The notes under the pieces were generated by a model that was given only the letters and a program-made list of their open reading frames with translations, was not told the DNA's origin and did not search any database. Below are positions 32,550 through 41,777 of a stretch of DNA of 64,000 nucleotides, piece by piece. Source of the DNA: Herbiconiux oxytropis (GTDB lineage Bacteria > Actinomycetota > Actinomycetes > Actinomycetales > Microbacteriaceae); contig NZ_JANLCK010000002.1 in assembly GCF_024979315.1 (NCBI RefSeq), forward strand, positions 186,001 to 250,000. The letters run 5' to 3'. The position numbers were made by a program, and so were the translations under genes. The first letter of the stretch is position 1; the number at the start of each line of letters is the position of its first letter.

Positions 32550-33497
32550 GCCGTTCCGAAGATCATCCTCTACTACGTCTTCGCGCCGATCCAGGACCCC
32601 GAGGCGGTGCGGCTCTGGCAGCGCGACCTGGCCGAGTCGCTCGGCCTCCGCGGTCGGCTGCTGATATCGCCGCAGGGCATCAACGGCACGCTCGGCGGTG
32701 AGCTCGACGCGGTGAAGCGCTACGTGCGGAAGACCCGCGAGTTCGCGCCGTTCCGCGATCTCGACGTGAAGTGGAGCGAGGGCTCGGGGCTGACGCCCGG
32801 GCCGGCCTCGAAGCACACCGTCTGCCGGGCGAGCACCGACTTCCCGCGCCTGAGCGTCAAGGTGCGCGACGAGATCGTGAGCTTCGGTGCTCCGGATGAG
32901 CTGGAGGTCGATAAGAGGGGCGTCGTGGGGGGCGGGACCAAGCTCGACCCCTCGGCGCTGCATTCCCTCGTCGACGAGCGTGCCGCCGCCGGTGAGGAGG
33001 TCGTGTTCTTCGACGGCCGCAACGCCTTCGAGGCCTCGATCGGCCGCTTCAAGGGCGCGGTCGTGCCCGATGTCGCCGCCACGCGCGACTTCGTGGCCGA
33101 GCTCGACAGCGGCCGCTACGACCATCTCAAGTCGCAGCCCGTGGTCACCTACTGCACGGGCGGCATCCGGTGCGAGGTGCTCTCCTCTCTCATGGTCGCC
33201 CGGGGCTTCTCGGAGGTCTATCAGCTCGAGGGCGGCATCGTGCGCTACGGCGAGGCCTTCGGCGACAAGGGCCTCTGGGAGGGGTCCCTCTACGTCTTCG
33301 ACCGCCGCGGCTCGATCGAGTTCTCGCCAGATGCCGCGGTGATCGGCGAGTGCGTCTCCTGCGGCGCCGCCACCTCCCGCCTGCAGAACTGCGCCGACCC
33401 CTCATGCCGCACGCAGCTCGTGCTCTGCGATTCCTGCACATCCGCCACCGACGGGATCGCCTTCAACAGTTCGGAGTTCTGTCCCGCGCACTCCTGA
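32547..33497 (+). CDS. trhO: tRNA uridine-34 hydroxylase (rhodanese-domain, TrhO/YceA)
   Basis: A 316-aa protein of the TrhO family, which hydroxylates uridine 34 of certain tRNAs using O2. It has an N-terminal acylphosphatase-like domain (PKIILYYVF...[14 protein letters not shown]), a rhodanese domain with catalytic loop CTGGIRCE (Cys203), and a C-terminal cysteine cluster: CVSC, CADPSC and CDSC, perhaps binding zinc. Start GTG 32547 is taken from the leaderless -10. The earlier ATG would add 15 residues and include the promoter. It stands alone; the next gene is 22 bp away with its own promoter. Confidence 0.9.
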   Translation: MAVPKIILYYVFAPIQDPEAVRLWQRDLAESLGLRGRLLISPQGINGTLGGELDAVKRYVRKTREFAPFRDLDVKWSEGSGLTPGPASKHTVCRASTDFPRLSVKVRDEIVSFGAPDELEVDKRGVVGGGTKLDPSALHSLVDERAAAGEEVVFFDGRNAFEASIGRFKGAVVPDVAATRDFVAELDSGRYDHLKSQPVVTYCTGGIRCEVLSSLMVARGFSEVYQLEGGIVRYGEAFGDKGLWEGSLYVFDRRGSIEFSPDAAVIGECVSCGAATSRLQNCADPSCRTQLVLCDSCTSATDGIAFNSSEFCPAHS

Positions 33498-33507
33498 CCC
33501 CTCGCCG

Positions 33508-33522
33508 TAGGCTCTGGCCATG
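33508..33522 (+). promoter_or_regulatory. Leaderless promoter of the ICL/PEP-mutase family gene
   Basis: TAGGCT (33508-33513), six bases, ATG at 33520, inside the 22-bp gap after trhO. Confidence 0.58.
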
Positions 33523-34380
33523 AGCGAGACCGACCGCAGCGCCACCGACTCCCCGCACGCCACCGATTCCTACGACCCACGGCTCGCGCATCCGAGCCAC
33601 GAGCTCATCCACGACCGCGCCGACGCCCTGCTGAGCCTGCACCACGCCCCCGAGATCCTCACGCTCGTGAACGTGTGGGATGTCGCCAGTGCACTCGTGA
33701 TCGCCGAGCTGCCCGAGACCAAGGCGCTCGCGACGGCGAGCCACGCCATCGCAGCGGCCTTCGGCTACGAAGACGGCGAGCGCATCCCGCCCGAGCTCAT
33801 GATCGACGCGGTGGGCCGCATCGCGCTCGCCACCTCCCTGCCCGTGACCGCCGACCTCGAGAGCGGCTACGGCGACCCGGGTGAGATCGTGCGGCGTGCC
33901 ATCGGGGTGGGTGTCGTGGGGGCGAACATCGAAGACCGGATGCGCCCCCACATCGAGTCGGTCGAGAACGTGGCCGAGGTGGTCAAGGCTGCCGAGCAGG
34001 AGGGGGTGCGCTTCGTGCTCAACGCGCGCACCGATGCGCTGCTCACCGGCGACGCCGCCGGGCCGGGGTGGGACGAGGCGGTGCAGGATGCGATCGAGCG
34101 CGGGCGCGCCTATCTCGACGCGGGCGCGGCCTGCGTGTTCGTGCCGGGCGCGGTCGACGAGGCCACGGCGCTGCGCCTCGTCGAGGGGATCGGACACCTG
34201 AGGGTCAGCGTGATGGGAATTCCGGGCGGCCCCTCAGCGGCGCGCTACGAGCAGCTCGGCATCGCTCGCATCTCCTACGGTCCGTGGCCGCAGCGGGTCG
34301 CCCTCGCGGCGCTCCAGGAATCGGCGCTCTCCCTCTATGCGGGAGCCGGACTCCCCGATGACACGCCCACCACCAGCTGA
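33520..34380 (+). CDS. Isocitrate lyase / PEP mutase superfamily protein
   Basis: A 286-aa TIM-barrel enzyme. Motifs include LVNVWDVASALVIAE near residue 50, TADLESGYGD (metal-binding acidic residues) near 110, and GANIEDR about 20 residues on. There is no KKCGH-type cysteine motif of isocitrate or methylisocitrate lyase, so it belongs to the smaller oxaloacetate decarboxylase/phosphonopyruvate-like group. It would act on a 2-oxo or 2-hydroxy dicarboxylate with Mg. A polar 25-residue N-terminus precedes the barrel. Isolated transcription unit; substrate unknown. Confidence 0.82.
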   Translation: MSETDRSATDSPHATDSYDPRLAHPSHELIHDRADALLSLHHAPEILTLVNVWDVASALVIAELPETKALATASHAIAAAFGYEDGERIPPELMIDAVGRIALATSLPVTADLESGYGDPGEIVRRAIGVGVVGANIEDRMRPHIESVENVAEVVKAAEQEGVRFVLNARTDALLTGDAAGPGWDEAVQDAIERGRAYLDAGAACVFVPGAVDEATALRLVEGIGHLRVSVMGIPGGPSAARYEQLGIARISYGPWPQRVALAALQESALSLYAGAGLPDDTPTTS

Positions 34381-34393
34381 GCCGGCCGGTGAT

Positions 34394-35860
34394 TCAGGCC
34401 GCGGCGCTCCTGGCCCCGGCGGTGCGCGCTGCTTTCCGCTCCGCGCGCGCCGCCCGCCGCTCGAGTGCCCGGCGGTGCGAGAACCGGCGCGCATCCGTGC
34501 CCGAGAGGGCGAGCAGCACGAGCACGTCGAACGACAGGCCCACGAGGTTCGTCTCGAGGGTGATCTGCGGCCCGCCGTTCACGAAGTCGAGGGCGGTGAT
34601 GAGGATGGCGGCGGAGCTCAGGCCCATGGCGGCGAACCGCGCCCAGTTGTGCCCGTGGTAGATGAGGAAGGCGAGCACCGAGTACAGCGCGGCGATGAGC
34701 AGTGCGATGGTCACGAACAGCGCCGCCACGAGGGAGGTGAGGAAGAGTGTGTCGTCCGGGGTGAGCGCGCCGGTGACGCCGCGGAAGTCGAGTTCGCCGT
34801 CGCCGATCGAGAAGGCCACCACCACCGCTGCGGCGAGGGCCGCCAGCACACGAAGGGCCATCAGGAGCACGCCCAGGTAGAGCGAAGCCGGCCGCCGCAC
34901 GCTCTTGATCGGCTGCTCGGAGAACACGGCCGAGGGCGTCGGCGGGATCGGACGCTCAGCCTCGGGAAGCGCGGCCTCGAGGCCACCAGGGGCGTCCGGA
35001 TCGGGGGCGGCCACGTCCCGCAGATCGACCACGGGAAGGTCGCCATCGGTCACGATCGCGTCTCCGCCGCCGTTGACGTGGTGGTAGCCGGTCGAGAAGT
35101 TGCGGATGAGCTCCACGGAGGCCACGGGGTTGCCCTCCGCGAGCGAGGCCACGATGTGGTCGCGCTCCTTGTCGGTCTCCTTGTCGATGCGGTGCGTCAC
35201 CTGCAGCGTGAAGAACGAGATGCCGATGCTGCGGTCGTAGGTGCCGGCCGCCAGCCAATCGGCCTGGTGGCCGCCGGGCAGCAGCCAGCCGGGAGGGCAG
35301 CGCCAGAAACGCACGTGATGCCGCTTCGAGGGGTTCCCCGAGACCTCCTGCTGGTAGGTGAAGTCCTGCACGGTGCCGAAGAGGTAGAGGCGCGAGACGG
35401 GAGCGCCGGGGTAGCTACGGCGCAGCAGCGTTCCGCGCACCGTGCGGAGGGCCGAGGTGAGTCCCATGTCGTCGGCCTGGTGCCAGCCCGCGGCGAGCAT
35501 CGCGGCGTGCACCTGCTGCTCGGTGCCTCTCAGCGCCACGTTCACCGGGTCGCCGAGCAGACCTTCTCTGGTCTTCGCGCGGCCGATGAAGTAGTCGGGC
35601 ACGTAGAAGAGGGTGAGGATGCTGTGCACGCGCGGCAGCAGCAGGTAGGCCACCACGACCCAGAACACGAGCAGGAACCACAGCTGGCCCCAGCCCTTGG
35701 CGAACGACTCCGTCGCCACGAGGAAGGCGAGCCAGCCGATCGAGAGCGTTCCGAACAGAAAGAACAGGCTGTCGACCACGAGGCCCACCGAGCCGCGGAG
35801 GGTGCGACGCCGGATGTGCTCGACGAGACCGGCGTCTTCGAGCTCCTCGGTCACGCGCAT
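34394..35860 (-). CDS. LssY C-terminal-domain membrane protein
   Basis: A 488-aa membrane protein. Two N-terminal hydrophobic segments (about 25-75) are followed by the soluble LssY-C domain (about 95-240; motifs GWHQADD, WLAAGTYDRSIG and HRIDKETDKERDHIV). A Pro-rich linker leads to three or four C-terminal membrane helices (about 330-460). The end is an Arg/Ala-rich cytoplasmic tail. LssY domains occur near secretion and lipid-phosphatase proteins, but no reaction is established. Single gene, with the neighbouring ABC exporter divergent from it. Confidence 0.78.
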   Translation of the reverse strand: MRVTEELEDAGLVEHIRRRTLRGSVGLVVDSLFFLFGTLSIGWLAFLVATESFAKGWGQLWFLLVFWVVVAYLLLPRVHSILTLFYVPDYFIGRAKTREGLLGDPVNVALRGTEQQVHAAMLAAGWHQADDMGLTSALRTVRGTLLRRSYPGAPVSRLYLFGTVQDFTYQQEVSGNPSKRHHVRFWRCPPGWLLPGGHQADWLAAGTYDRSIGISFFTLQVTHRIDKETDKERDHIVASLAEGNPVASVELIRNFSTGYHHVNGGGDAIVTDGDLPVVDLRDVAAPDPDAPGGLEAALPEAERPIPPTPSAVFSEQPIKSVRRPASLYLGVLLMALRVLAALAAAVVVAFSIGDGELDFRGVTGALTPDDTLFLTSLVAALFVTIALLIAALYSVLAFLIYHGHNWARFAAMGLSSAAILITALDFVNGGPQITLETNLVGLSFDVLVLLALSGTDARRFSHRRALERRAARAERKAARTAGARSAAA

Positions 35861-35900
35861 CCTTCCGTCAGAGGGATTCTCTCAGGATTGTGGGAATGCT

Positions 35901-35930
35901 GTGACAACCCCGAGCCGCCACCCCTAGGGT
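35901..35930 (+). promoter_or_regulatory. Promoter of the ABC exporter operon
   Basis: GTGACA (35901-35906) and TAGGGT (35925-35930) are 18 bp apart. Transcription would give a leader of about 50 bases. Confidence 0.5.
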
Positions 35931-35984
35931 TGAAGGGCGGTCGCGAACTGCGAGCCCGCCCCGGACACCGACAGGACCACATCG

Positions 35985-36887
35985 ATGCCCACTGGCGTAC
36001 CAATCGAATTCTCCGGTTTGACGAAGACGTTCGGCCAGGTGAGTGCGGTCTCGAACCTCACCTTCACGGTCGAGCCCGGCCAGGTCACGGGGTTCCTCGG
36101 GCCCAACGGCGCCGGCAAGACCACGTCGTTGCGCATGCTGCTCGGACTCGTGCGCCCGACCTCCGGCACCGCTACCTTCGGGGGCACCGCCTACGCCAAG
36201 CTCGACTCCCCGCTCCAGACCGTCGGTGCATCGCTCGAGGCCGCGAGCTTCCACCCCGGTCGGAGCGCCCGCAACCACCTGGCCGTCTACGCGCAGTCGG
36301 CGGGGCTGCCGAAGACAGCACCGGATGCCGCGCTCGAGAAGGTGGGCCTGTCCGGCTACGGAGACCGTCGGGTCGGTGGCTACTCGCTCGGCATGCGCCA
36401 GCGCCTCGGTCTCGCCTTCGCCCTGCTGGGCGACCCCGGCGTGCTCGTGCTCGACGAGCCGATCAACGGCCTCGATCCCGAGGGCATCAAGTGGATCCGC
36501 CTGCTGCTGCGGGCGATGGCCGCTGAGGGCCGCACGGTGCTGATCAGCTCGCACCTGCTGAGCGAAGTGCAGCAGACCGTCGACGACGTCATCATCATCT
36601 CCCACGGCACCCTCGTGCATCGGGGAGAGCTGTCGAGCCTCGACACGTCCGACACCAAGCAGGTGCAGGTCAACGCCGAGGATCGTGACCGGCTCGCCAC
36701 CGTGCTCACCGAAGCCGGCTACCAGGTGTCGAACCTCCGCTCGGGGGTGCTCGTCGAGAACGCCGACGCCGCCACGATCGGACGGCTGGCCTTCGAGGCC
36801 GGCATCCCGCTCACCGGGTTGTCGCAGAAGCGGACGGGACTCGAGGAGAGCTTCCTCACCCTCGTCGGCGAGGAGGGAGCGCTGTGA
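35985..36887 (+). CDS. ABC exporter ATPase (BcrA/CcmA-like)
   Basis: A 300-aa ATPase. Walker A GPNGAGKTT (residues 39-47), a YSLGMRQRL signature (non-canonical SLGMRQR, usual in the antibiotic/peptide exporter group) near 132, Walker B VLVLDEPINGLD near 152, and an H-loop SSHLLSE. A C-terminal extension of about 80 residues after residue 220 is typical of DUF4162-like exporters. It works with the overlapping permease. Exported compound unknown; drug or antimicrobial peptide resistance is common in the family. Confidence 0.9.
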   Translation: MPTGVPIEFSGLTKTFGQVSAVSNLTFTVEPGQVTGFLGPNGAGKTTSLRMLLGLVRPTSGTATFGGTAYAKLDSPLQTVGASLEAASFHPGRSARNHLAVYAQSAGLPKTAPDAALEKVGLSGYGDRRVGGYSLGMRQRLGLAFALLGDPGVLVLDEPINGLDPEGIKWIRLLLRAMAAEGRTVLISSHLLSEVQQTVDDVIIISHGTLVHRGELSSLDTSDTKQVQVNAEDRDRLATVLTEAGYQVSNLRSGVLVENADAATIGRLAFEAGIPLTGLSQKRTGLEESFLTLVGEEGAL

Positions 36888-37693
36888 GCGCCGGATATCT
36901 GGGGGCCGTGCGCTCCGAGTTCACCAAGGTGCGCACCACTCGGCTGTGGTGGGTGCTCCTCGTCATCATGGCCGCCTACGTCGGGCTCTGCGCGGGCGGC
37001 ATGGCCGGCATCCTCGGCGGACTCGGCGGCGGCGCGAACGGGCCCGTCATCCCCGATGCCCAGCTTCCCCTGCTCGTCTACAGCTTCGCCACGTCGGTGG
37101 GCTACGTCTTCCCCGTGCTCTTCGGGGCCCTAGCCGTCACGAGCGAGTTCCGGTTCCAGTCGCTCACGCCGACCTTCCTGGCCAACCCGCGCCGGGGAGT
37201 CGTCCTCGGCGGCAAGGCGACGACGCTGCTCATCGTCGGCGCCCTCTTCGGAGTCGTCGCGCTGATCGCCTCCATCGGGCTCGGCGCGTCGCTCCTGGCC
37301 GCCTTCGGGATCGACCCGCTGCTCGGTGATCCCGAGACCTGGGCCTTCATCGGCCGTTCCGTCCTGGCGATGGCGCTGTGGTCGGCCATCGGAGTCGGAC
37401 TCGGCGTGCTCGTGCCCAGCCAGGTCGCCGCTATCGTGATCGTGCTCGCGTTCACGCAGTTCGTCGAGCCGCTCCTGCGGCTCGCGGCGAGCTTCACCGA
37501 TTGGTCGGCACAGGTGGCGCAGTTCCTCCCGGGAGCGGCGAGCGACTCTCTCGTCGGGGCCAGCATCTACACGGCGATGTCCGGCGCCTCCGCCGGCCTC
37601 GACTGGTGGCAGGGCGGCCTCGTCCTCGTCGCGTACGCGGCGATCGCCACGCTCATCGGGTTCCTCACGAGCTGGCGGCGCGACGTCTCCTGA
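36884..37693 (+). CDS. ABC-2 type exporter permease
   Basis: A 269-aa integral membrane protein with six hydrophobic segments and the short cytosolic N-terminus VRSEFTKVRTTRLWW common to ABC-2 permeases. GTG start overlaps the ATPase stop (GTGA). With one permease it would form a homodimer. No regulator or sensor kinase adjoins the pair, so the inducer cannot be guessed. Confidence 0.88.
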   Translation: MSAGYLGAVRSEFTKVRTTRLWWVLLVIMAAYVGLCAGGMAGILGGLGGGANGPVIPDAQLPLLVYSFATSVGYVFPVLFGALAVTSEFRFQSLTPTFLANPRRGVVLGGKATTLLIVGALFGVVALIASIGLGASLLAAFGIDPLLGDPETWAFIGRSVLAMALWSAIGVGLGVLVPSQVAAIVIVLAFTQFVEPLLRLAASFTDWSAQVAQFLPGAASDSLVGASIYTAMSGASAGLDWWQGGLVLVAYAAIATLIGFLTSWRRDVS

Positions 37694-37761
37694 CGTTCCC
37701 ACGAGTGCCGGAGTAGCGTGGATCGGGTGCCGGTCCGCGGCACTCCACTGGAGGAGGACTC

Positions 37762-38757
37762 GTGACCCAGGCTTTCGTGACCACCGAGAAGGGCGCGCCG
37801 GCACGGCTCCTCGAGATCGACGACGAGGAGTTCTTCGAAGGCACGGGCGGCGACCAGGCGGTCGACCTCGACGTGCTGTTCTCGAGCATCAACTACAAAG
37901 ACGGGCTCGCTCTTCTCGGCCGCCCTGGCGTCGTGAGGGACTGGCCGCTGATCCCCGGGATCGACCTGGTCGGACGGGTCTCCGCCAGCGGCTCCGACCG
38001 CTTCTCCGAGGGTCAGCTCGTGCTCCTGAACGGCGACGGCATCGGCGAGTCGCGCCACGGTGGTCTCTCCACGAGGGCCCGCGTGCGACCGGATGCGCTC
38101 ATCCCGCTTCCCGAGTCGCTGTCACCCCAGCGCGCTGCTGCGGTCGGCACCGCCGGTTTCACGGCCATGCTCGCCGTCCTCGCGCTCTCGGATGCGGGGG
38201 TCACGCCGGAATCCGGTGAGGTGATCGTCACCGGGGCCGCCGGCGGCGTCGGCTCCCTCGCGATCTCGCTGCTCGCAGGCCGCGGATTCGAGGTGGTCGC
38301 CTCGAGCGGCCGGGTCTCGGAGCAGGGCGACTACCTGCGCGGACTCGGGGCCTCACGGGTGGTCGACCGCTCTGAGCTCTCCTCGGCCGGGAAGCCCCTG
38401 CAGAGCCAGGTCTGGGCGGGAGCCGTCGACTCGGTCGGCTCTCACACCCTCGCCAACATCGTGGCGCAGACCCGCTACGGCGGCACGGTCGTGGCCTGCG
38501 GACTCGCCCAGGGGCCCGATCTGCCGACGTCGGTCATGCCTTTCATCCTGCGATCGGTGACCCTGACCGGGGCGAACTCGGTCGAGGCTCCGCGTGCGCT
38601 GCGCGAGCGAGCGTGGGCGGCGCTGGCCGACGAGCTCGACACGGCCGCGCTGGATTCGCTCACGGAGACGATCGGGTTCGGCTCGGTGCTCGAGGTGGCC
38701 GAGCGCATCCTCGAAGGCGGGGTTCGGGGGCGCACCGTGGTCGACCCGGCGCTCTGA
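37762..38757 (+). CDS. MDR-family quinone/acrylyl-CoA reductase-like oxidoreductase (YhdH/AcuI)
   Basis: A 331-aa medium-chain reductase without zinc ligands. The N-terminal SSINYKDGLALLGRPGV motif is the hallmark of the YhdH/AcuI group; the NADPH site is VTGAAGGVGSLAISLLAGRGFEVVAS in two stretches around residue 155. AcuI reduces acryloyl-CoA to propionyl-CoA with NADPH. GTG start after GAGGAGG. Monocistronic, ends at a strong hairpin. Confidence 0.88.
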   Translation: MTQAFVTTEKGAPARLLEIDDEEFFEGTGGDQAVDLDVLFSSINYKDGLALLGRPGVVRDWPLIPGIDLVGRVSASGSDRFSEGQLVLLNGDGIGESRHGGLSTRARVRPDALIPLPESLSPQRAAAVGTAGFTAMLAVLALSDAGVTPESGEVIVTGAAGGVGSLAISLLAGRGFEVVASSGRVSEQGDYLRGLGASRVVDRSELSSAGKPLQSQVWAGAVDSVGSHTLANIVAQTRYGGTVVACGLAQGPDLPTSVMPFILRSVTLTGANSVEAPRALRERAWAALADELDTAALDSLTETIGFGSVLEVAERILEGGVRGRTVVDPAL

Positions 38758-38820
38758 CGGCGGGCAGCGGACTGCCGCGGTGGCCGCCGCCGCGGCAGCA
38801 ACTCCGCGACGTGCCGTCAG
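38754..38820. terminator. Nested hairpin between convergent genes
   Basis: Outer arms CTGACGGC (38754-38761) and GCCGTCAG (38813-38820) enclose an inner perfect stem, CTGCCGCGG (38772-38780) with CCGCGGCAG (38790-38798). Confidence 0.68.
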
Positions 38821-39191
38821 TCGATGATCTCGGTGCCCTCGAGCGGCGGCAGCCGCAGCGCGCGCAGCAGCTGCACGGAGTGCGAGGTCGTGACGATGAT
38901 GCGCGAGAACTCCTGATCCTCGAGGTCGATCACGACCGAGGTGCGGGTGCCCTTGACGAGCAGGAAGTCCTTGCCGTCGTGGAACTTCCACGTGCCCACC
39001 GCGAGCGTGAGAGGGACGGCCATGCCCGGAGCACGGATGCCCCTCACCCACACCCACGGATCGTCCGTCAGCGCGGCGGAGCGGATGCTCTCGAGCGGCA
39101 CCACGATGTCCGTGCGGCGGAAGGAGAGCATCTTCTCGGCCCGCGTCAGGCGGATCTCGAGGCGATCGGTGTGGACGAAGAGAACGGCCAT
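38817..39191 (-). CDS. Conserved hypothetical 124-aa protein, PH-domain-like
   Basis: A small soluble protein, rich in beta strands, without signal or membrane segment. The order of short strands (LEIRLTRAEKMLSF, then DIVVPLESIRSAAL, then DFLLVKGTRTSVVIDL) and a final helix (SVQLLRALRLPPL) recall bacterial PH-like domains that act as lipid or protein adaptors. This is my pattern reading. The ATG at 39191 has AGGAG too close to act as a binding site. A CAGGAT hexamer six bases before it could be a weak leaderless -10. A 10-bp stem lies immediately upstream. Confidence 0.6.
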   Translation of the reverse strand: MAVLFVHTDRLEIRLTRAEKMLSFRRTDIVVPLESIRSAALTDDPWVWVRGIRAPGMAVPLTLAVGTWKFHDGKDFLLVKGTRTSVVIDLEDQEFSRIIVTTSHSVQLLRALRLPPLEGTEIID

Positions 39192-39197
39192 GCTCCT

Positions 39198-39231
39198 ATC
39201 CTGCCGTGGCTTGCCTGAAGAACGGCAGGAT
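39198..39231. promoter_or_regulatory. Perfect 10-bp stem between hemL and the PH-like gene
   Basis: ATCCTGCCGT (39198-39207) and ACGGCAGGAT (39222-39231) with a 14-base loop. It may end the hemB-hemL transcript or structure the leader of the downstream gene, whose ATG follows six bases later. A TTATAT -10 (39245-39250, minus strand) lies just upstream. Confidence 0.5.
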
Positions 39232-39283
39232 TGGCCGCGAGGGCATATAACGATTCAGGAATTCAGGCCCGGCGCTCGGCTGA

Positions 39284-40663
39284 TCACGCCGGTCGACGGG
39301 CCCCGGCTGCCGCCCGCGCCGCCGCGGGAAGCGCGGCGATGATGCGGTCGATCGCCGCCTCGTCGTGGGCCGCCGACACGAACCACGCCTCGTACACCGA
39401 TGGCGGCAGCGAGACTCCCGCGTCGAGCATGGCGTGGAAGAACGGCCCGTATCGATAACCCTGCTGCGCCTGCACGTCGACGTAGTCGCGGGGCGCCGTC
39501 TCGCTGCCGAACGTGAAGCTGAAGAGGTTGCCCGCCCGCTGGACGCTGTGGGCGACCCCTGCTTCGGCGAGAGCCTCCGAGACGGCGGCGGAGACCGTGC
39601 GGGCCGCGGCGTCGAGGGCGTCGTACACTCCGGCATCCGCGAGTCGCAGCGTGGTGAGACCCGCAGCCACCGCGACCGGGTTGCCGGAGAGTGTGCCCGC
39701 CTGGTAGACGGGCCCGAGGGGTGCGAGGTGGTCCATCACGTCGGCCCGACCGCCGAGCGCCGCGAGCGGCATACCCCCACCGATGACCTTGCCGAAGGTG
39801 ATGAGGTCGGGCACGTAGGCGGGCACGTGGTGTGCGTCCGGCGCATCCTGATGCACCTCGGCCACCGGCCGGCCGGCGTTCTCGAGGCCCCACCAGCCGG
39901 CAGCACCCACCCGGAAGCCCGTGAGCACCTCGTCGACGATGAGCAGCGAACCGTGCGCATGAGCGATGTCGGCCAGCGCGGCGTTGAAGCCCTCGGCCGG
40001 CGGCACGATCCCCATGTTGGCGGGCGCCGCCTCGACGATGATCGCCGCGATCTCGTCACCGCGCAGCCGGAAGACCTCGCGCACGGCGGCGAGGTCGTTG
40101 TAGGGCACCACGATCGTGAGCGCAGCCGTCGCCGCGGGCACTCCGGCGGAGGCGGGGAGAGCCAGCGTGGCGAGCCCCGAGCCCGCCTCGGCCAGCAGGG
40201 AGTCGGAGTGGCCGTGGTAGTGCCCTGCGAACTTGATCAGCACGTCGCGGCCCGTGAAGCCCCGAGCGAGCCGGATGGCCGTCATCGTGGCCTCGGTGCC
40301 GGTGGAGACCAGCCGGAGCTTCTCGACCGGGTGCACCCCGCCCGCTTGTACGCGCTCACGCACGACCTCGGCGAGATCGGTCTCAGCCGGCGTGGTGGCA
40401 CCGAAGCTGAGACCGTGCGCCGCCGCCTTCTGCACGGCCTCCACGACCTGCGGATGCGCGTGGCCGAGGATCGCTGGCCCCCAGGAGCTCACGAGATCGA
40501 CGTACTCCACCCCTTCGGAGTCGGTGACGTAGGGTCCGCGCGCCGAGACGAGGAAGCGCGGCACGCCGCCGACCGAGCGGAAGGCGCGCACCGGCGAGTT
40601 GACTCCACCGGGGATGGAGCGCTGGGCGCGCTCGAACTCGGCGGCGTTGGTGGTGGCGGACAT
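39284..40663 (-). CDS. hemL: Glutamate-1-semialdehyde 2,1-aminomutase
   Basis: A 459-aa class III PLP enzyme that isomerises glutamate-1-semialdehyde to 5-aminolevulinate, the second C5-pathway step after HemA (52436-53830). It shows [13 protein letters not shown] at the N-terminus and the PLP lysine in [12 protein letters not shown] near residue 288. The C-terminus ends in a charged AAGARRPA tail. I use the ATG at 40663; a GTG at 40669 overlapping the hemB stop is equally possible. Downstream of hemB in one operon. Confidence 0.94.
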   Translation of the reverse strand: MSATTNAAEFERAQRSIPGGVNSPVRAFRSVGGVPRFLVSARGPYVTDSEGVEYVDLVSSWGPAILGHAHPQVVEAVQKAAAHGLSFGATTPAETDLAEVVRERVQAGGVHPVEKLRLVSTGTEATMTAIRLARGFTGRDVLIKFAGHYHGHSDSLLAEAGSGLATLALPASAGVPAATAALTIVVPYNDLAAVREVFRLRGDEIAAIIVEAAPANMGIVPPAEGFNAALADIAHAHGSLLIVDEVLTGFRVGAAGWWGLENAGRPVAEVHQDAPDAHHVPAYVPDLITFGKVIGGGMPLAALGGRADVMDHLAPLGPVYQAGTLSGNPVAVAAGLTTLRLADAGVYDALDAAARTVSAAVSEALAEAGVAHSVQRAGNLFSFTFGSETAPRDYVDVQAQQGYRYGPFFHAMLDAGVSLPPSVYEAWFVSAAHDEAAIDRIIAALPAAARAAAGARRPA

Positions 40664-40665
40664 CT

Positions 40666-41661
40666 TCACAGGCCCTTCAGTGTGCGGGCGACCTCGACCG
40701 CCCAGTAGGTGAGCACGGCCTCGGCGCCGGCGCGGCGGATGCTCGTGAGGGATTCCAGGATCGCGCGCTCCCGGTCGATCCAGCCGTTCGCGGCGGCCGC
40801 CTCGATCATGGCGTACTCCCCCGACACCTGATAGGCCCAGGTGGGCACGGAGACGGCCGCCGAGACCTCGGCCACGAGATCGAGGTAGCTCAACGCGGGT
40901 TTCACCATCACGACGTCGGCGCCCTCCGCCACATCGAGGAGCGCTTCGCGGAGACCCTCGCGCCCGTTGGCCGGGTCGAGCTGGTAGGTCTTGCGGTCGC
41001 CGCGGAGGGTCGATCCCACCGCCTCACGGAACGGTCCGTAGAACGCAGACGCGTACTTCGCCGCGTAGGCGAGGATGGCGACGTGCTCGAAACCGTCGGC
41101 GTCGAGGGCCGCACGCACCGCCGCGACCTGGCCGTCCATCATCCCGGAGAGCCCGAGCAGCGCAGACCCGGCGCGCGCCTGCTCGACCGCCATGTCTCGG
41201 TAGCGCACGAGGGTGGCGTCGTTGTCGACGGAGCCGTCGGCCGCGAGCACCCCGCAGTGGCCGTGGTCGGTGAACTCGTCCAGGCACAGGTCGGTCTGCA
41301 CCACGAGGGCCTCACCCACTTCGGATGCGACGAGGCGGGTGGCCGCGTTGAGCACGCCGTCGGGATCGGTCGCGGCGCTGCCCGAGGCATCCTTCGCGGA
41401 GTCGGCGGGCACGCCGAAGAGCATCACCCCGCCGAGACCGACCTCAGCGGCCTCCGCGACGGCGCCTTTGAGGCTGTCGAAGGTGTGCTGCACCACCCCG
41501 GGCATCGACTGCAAGGGCGTGGGCTCCACGATGTCGTCGCGCACGAAGAGCGGCAGCACGAGCTGCGCGGGGTCGATGCGCGTCTCCGCGACGAGCCGGC
41601 GCATGGCCGGTGTGCTGCGGAGGCGACGAGGTCGCACAGCGGGGAAGACTCCTTGATCCAT
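40666..41661 (-). CDS. hemB: Porphobilinogen synthase (5-aminolevulinate dehydratase)
   Basis: A 331-aa enzyme that condenses two 5-aminolevulinate molecules to porphobilinogen. Both catalytic lysines are in place ([14 protein letters not shown] and [10 protein letters not shown]). The metal loop reads [15 protein letters not shown]: first and last cysteines of the zinc type are kept and the middle one is Asp, a mixed type also known in mycobacteria. The ATG at 41661 is six bases after TAGGCT. First gene of hemB-hemL, divergent from the AlkB-like gene. Confidence 0.94.
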   Translation of the reverse strand: MDQGVFPAVRPRRLRSTPAMRRLVAETRIDPAQLVLPLFVRDDIVEPTPLQSMPGVVQHTFDSLKGAVAEAAEVGLGGVMLFGVPADSAKDASGSAATDPDGVLNAATRLVASEVGEALVVQTDLCLDEFTDHGHCGVLAADGSVDNDATLVRYRDMAVEQARAGSALLGLSGMMDGQVAAVRAALDADGFEHVAILAYAAKYASAFYGPFREAVGSTLRGDRKTYQLDPANGREGLREALLDVAEGADVVMVKPALSYLDLVAEVSAAVSVPTWAYQVSGEYAMIEAAAANGWIDRERAILESLTSIRRAGAEAVLTYWAVEVARTLKGL

Positions 41662-41673
41662 GCTCCCAGCCTA
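41659..41673 (-). promoter_or_regulatory. Leaderless promoter of hemB
   Basis: On the minus strand TAGGCT (41668-41673), GGGAGC, ATG at 41661-41659. The GGGAG would be too close to the ATG for a normal Shine-Dalgarno. Confidence 0.58.
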
Positions 41674-41710
41674 TGTCGACCCGGTGCGAGCGAGCCGACC
41701 GCGCAGAAGC

Positions 41711-41737
41711 TGTGGAGAACGATCCGACTTCTCCACA
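41711..41737. promoter_or_regulatory. TGTGGAGAA inverted repeat between hemB and alkB-like gene
   Basis: TGTGGAGAA (41711-41719) and TTCTCCACA (41729-41737) are perfect 9-bp arms with a 9-bp spacer. Each arm differs by one base from the DnaA box TTATCCACA. It is a candidate operator for either divergent gene. Confidence 0.45.
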
Positions 41738-41741
41738 ACCA

Positions 41742-41757
41742 TCGAACATAGTTTCGA
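41742..41757. promoter_or_regulatory. LexA (SOS) box upstream of the AlkB-like gene
   Basis: TCGAAC-ATAG-TTTCGA matches the actinobacterial/Gram-positive SOS box TCGAAC-N4-GTTCGA in 11 of 12 specified bases. It lies 20 bp before the ATG, where LexA would block transcription. Confidence 0.62.
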
Positions 41758-41777
41758 ATGTCGGTAAGGTGGCCGAC

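Noticed and set aside
41711-41737. Replication origin
   Set aside because: Only two DnaA-like boxes, no AT-rich unwinding region and no dnaA, dnaN or gyr genes nearby.
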